The notes under the pieces are model-generated. The model did not search any database and was not told the DNA's origin. It worked only from the letters and a program-made list of their open reading frames with translations. Positions 61,328 to 64,000 of a stretch of 64,000 bases of DNA are shown piece by piece; the stretch's first letter is position 1, and each line of letters begins with the position of its first letter. This DNA is from Paraburkholderia podalyriae (GTDB taxonomy: Bacteria; Pseudomonadota; Gammaproteobacteria; Burkholderiales; Burkholderiaceae), in assembly GCF_014397785.1 (NCBI RefSeq), contig NZ_VZQQ01000003.1, positions 186,001-250,000 of the forward strand. The letters run 5' to 3'. A program made the translations under genes and the position numbers.

Positions 61328-62345
61328 CATCGCTCGCAAGCTCGACCCAATCCGGATTCATCACCAGCGCCTGTCCGATCGCGACCAGCGAAAGCCCCGA
61401 TGCCAGGGACTTGCCGGCTTCATCAGGCGTGCGGATCAAGCCAGCTGCAACTAGAGGTATGCGGCCACCGACATGTTCAACAATCAACTCGGCGGTCGTA
61501 TGCTCGCCCGTATAGTCCAGCGGCCTCGCATTCGGGATGTCAAAGAGCGAGGCGTGGATGTAATCGACACCGCTCTCGATCAGCGCGTCAATCAGGACAT
61601 AAGTGTCGTCCATCCGCAGTGCGCCTTCGCCGGGTTCTTCAGGTGACAGGCGATAACCGAGCAGGAAGGGCCGCCCGGCATGTTCCGCGATTACGCGCTG
61701 CACTTCACGCACGACCGCGAGTGGAAAGCGCATGCGGTTTTCCAGAGAGCCACCCCATTCGTCGTGACGTTGGTTGAAAAATGGCGAAAAGAAGTTCTGA
61801 ATGAGGAATCCATGAGCGCCATGCAATTCAACGCCATCGAACCCTGCCTCGATGGCGCGGCGTGTTGTCTCTCCAAACGCATGAATGATTTCCACGATTT
61901 CGTCGTGAGTGAGGGCCTGACTGGTGACTTCGCCGTCGTTGAACGGACCAGGGGGCGCCTTTAGCGCGCTGGCACTGACCACCCGACCGTCCGGAACCAG
62001 ATGCCGCACGGCCTTGTTGCCAGCGTGGAAGATCTGCAGGATTGCCGGCGCACCACCGCTTTTTGCCGCCTGCGCGAGACGGCGCAGGCTCGGGATAAAC
62101 CGGTCCTCATGAGCAGCGAATTCACCGGTAAACCCGATGCCGTTTGCCGTCACGTGGGTGCAGCCGGTCACAATCATGCCAACGCCTTCAGCTCGGGCGC
62201 GATAGTAGGCCACCTCCTGATCGGACACCGTGCCGTCGGCATTGGCGGACCAGGTCGTCATTGGCGCCATGACGGAGCGATTGCGAAGGGCAACGCCGTT
62301 CCCGAATGCAAACGGCTGGAAGAGTGGCGATGTTCGTTGCGTCAT
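61191..62345 (-). CDS. Old yellow enzyme-family NADH:flavin oxidoreductase 1
   Basis: A 384-residue FMN TIM barrel. The N-terminal SPLFQPFAFGNGVALRNRSV leads to APMTTW; ELHGAHGFLIQNFFSPFFNQ holds the conserved His, and DEWGGSLENRMRF the substrate loop. Members reduce alkenes next to carbonyl or nitro groups. The start ATG 62345 matches the family N-terminus; the frame extends to 62495. Relatives of this type act on enones, nitroesters or N-ethylmaleimide. Confidence 0.93.
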   Translation of the reverse strand: MTQRTSPLFQPFAFGNGVALRNRSVMAPMTTWSANADGTVSDQEVAYYRARAEGVGMIVTGCTHVTANGIGFTGEFAAHEDRFIPSLRRLAQAAKSGGAPAILQIFHAGNKAVRHLVPDGRVVSASALKAPPGPFNDGEVTSQALTHDEIVEIIHAFGETTRRAIEAGFDGVELHGAHGFLIQNFFSPFFNQRHDEWGGSLENRMRFPLAVVREVQRVIAEHAGRPFLLGYRLSPEEPGEGALRMDDTYVLIDALIESGVDYIHASLFDIPNARPLDYTGEHTTAELIVEHVGGRIPLVAAGLIRTPDEAGKSLASGLSLVAIGQALVMNPDWVELASDGRAAEIATTLDPSRVPELTIPDKLWEVIQAAKGWFSLDSQAVVAE

Positions 62346-62486
62346 AAGAGTCGATTTGATTATGATCAGCGACAACCAGCCGTGGCTGGCGCGTAAGGTT
62401 CGAATGAACCGATACCCGGCGTCGGCGGACCGTGCGAGATCGAGTTGGATTGTTTGCAGAGAGGGGGCTTCCCGGAGCTTGCGGAT

Positions 62487-62520
62487 CGAGTACACCCGAT
62501 GGTGCTTTCGGATGTACTCG
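62487..62520. promoter_or_regulatory. 8-bp palindrome upstream of OYE 1
   Basis: CGAGTACA (62487-62494) and TGTACTCG (62513-62520) are a perfect inverted repeat with an 18-bp centre, 141 bp before the OYE 1 start. It could be an operator for the OYE genes. No local regulator gene is visible. Confidence 0.45.
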
Positions 62521-62593
62521 GACCCGCAAGCTTCAGGGCAAGCCAGGCGCCGGAGTCAGACACGGTGGTGCGTCGTCCAGTCGTGGTACGGGT

Positions 62594-63715
<1,122 letters not shown>

Positions 63716-63805
63716 GAGGGAAATTCCTGAAAATAATATTGCGTATCTATGTGATGCCATCTATGCGGTCAACGGTCGCAGCGCGCCCGGGCCTGGCGCA
63801 AGCGC

Positions 63806-64000
63806 TCAGCCGAGCAGTGCACCAATAGCCTTGAAAACGGCAGCGCTATCCGGCGAGGAGAAGGTCTCGAGCAGACTCGTCGACAGCGTGAGCGTCGAGG
63901 AGATAACCGCGCCGGCCGCGCGCATCTGTTCGATGGCCGCAGTTTGGGTGCGCTCGCTCCATCCACCGCAAGCGTCGATCATTACGTGCACTTCGTAGCC
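63806..64000 (-). CDS. Isochorismatase-family hydrolase, N-terminal part outside window
   Basis: The last 64 residues of an isochorismatase/YcaC-type hydrolase. GYEVHVMIDACGGWSERTQ has the family's conserved Asp-Ala-Cys/Gly motif with the catalytic cysteine (CGG), followed by AAIEQMRAAGAVISSTLTLS. The gene begins beyond base 64000. Members hydrolyse small amides or esters. It precedes OYE 2 on the same strand. Confidence 0.85.
   Translation of the reverse strand, partial: GYEVHVMIDACGGWSERTQTAAIEQMRAAGAVISSTLTLSTSLLETFSSPDSAAVFKAIGALLG

Overview
The window looks like a chromosomal or megaplasmid segment of a Burkholderiales bacterium, most likely Paraburkholderia, Caballeronia or Burkholderia. 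This is inferred from GC-rich codon use, a classic Burkholderia-type trimeric porin, Burkholderia-like EtfBA and ETF-quinone oxidoreductase, and the crowd of CoA-ester, LysR and IclR genes. It is almost wholly a catabolic region for organic acids or alcohols handled as CoA thioesters. No tRNA, rRNA, CRISPR array or intact insertion sequence was seen.

Layout. 1-9 kb: a truncated MmgE/PrpD gene, an enoyl-CoA hydratase, an MHS-type MFS importer, a nitroreductase, a RipA/4-hydroxybutyrate-type CoA-transferase and a LysR regulator. 9-14.4 kb (minus strand): GMC oxidoreductase and two aldehyde dehydrogenases, preceded by the ghost of a branched-chain-type ABC operon. 15-24 kb: porin, Bcr/CflA MFS, a second MmgE/PrpD with a zinc alcohol dehydrogenase, and an acyl-CoA ligase. 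24-31.4 kb: two paralogous alpha/beta hydrolases flanking a LysR gene, then a divergent acyl-CoA synthetase/thiolase pair. 31.4-40 kb: a decayed MFS gene, a periplasmic binding protein, an aldehyde dehydrogenase and a complete livKHMGF operon. 40-52 kb: a second CoA-transferase, then a LysR gene divergent from an itaconyl/mesaconyl-CoA hydratase-like gene and an acyl-CoA dehydrogenase; then ETF-QO, a CitE-like lyase, a CaiB/BaiF CoA-transferase, a crotonase and an SDR. 52-59.6 kb: etfBA, two tandem IclR regulators, an acyl-CoA dehydrogenase, and an SDR plus hydratase pair that mimics split MFE-2. 59.6-64 kb: a GST, two old-yellow-enzyme genes and a truncated isochorismatase-family gene.

How it may work together. 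Alcohol and aldehyde dehydrogenases, CoA ligases and transferases, acyl-CoA dehydrogenases, hydratases, SDRs and thiolase form a beta-oxidation-like set whose electrons would pass through EtfBA and ETF-QO. The hydratase, CaiB-type transferase and CitE-like lyase match the itaconate module (itaconyl-CoA to citramalyl-CoA to acetyl-CoA plus pyruvate), as in the Pseudomonas PA0878-PA0883 cluster. The true substrate is not known from sequence.

The strongest new signal is regulatory. A directional box (TTCRAAGTACGGAA, or its palindromic form TTCCGTTGTACGGAA) lies in front of most operons from 14.4 to 57.6 kb. In ten cases a TTGAC-type -35 hexamer follows after exactly 17 bp. This defines one composite promoter shared by the whole region, including the two IclR genes themselves, which are the natural candidates for the regulator. 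The region also carries many duplicated-then-decayed gene ghosts (livK/livF, acs/thiolase, CaiB, MmgE/PrpD, MFS, OYE), so it has been assembled by repeated duplication and deletion.
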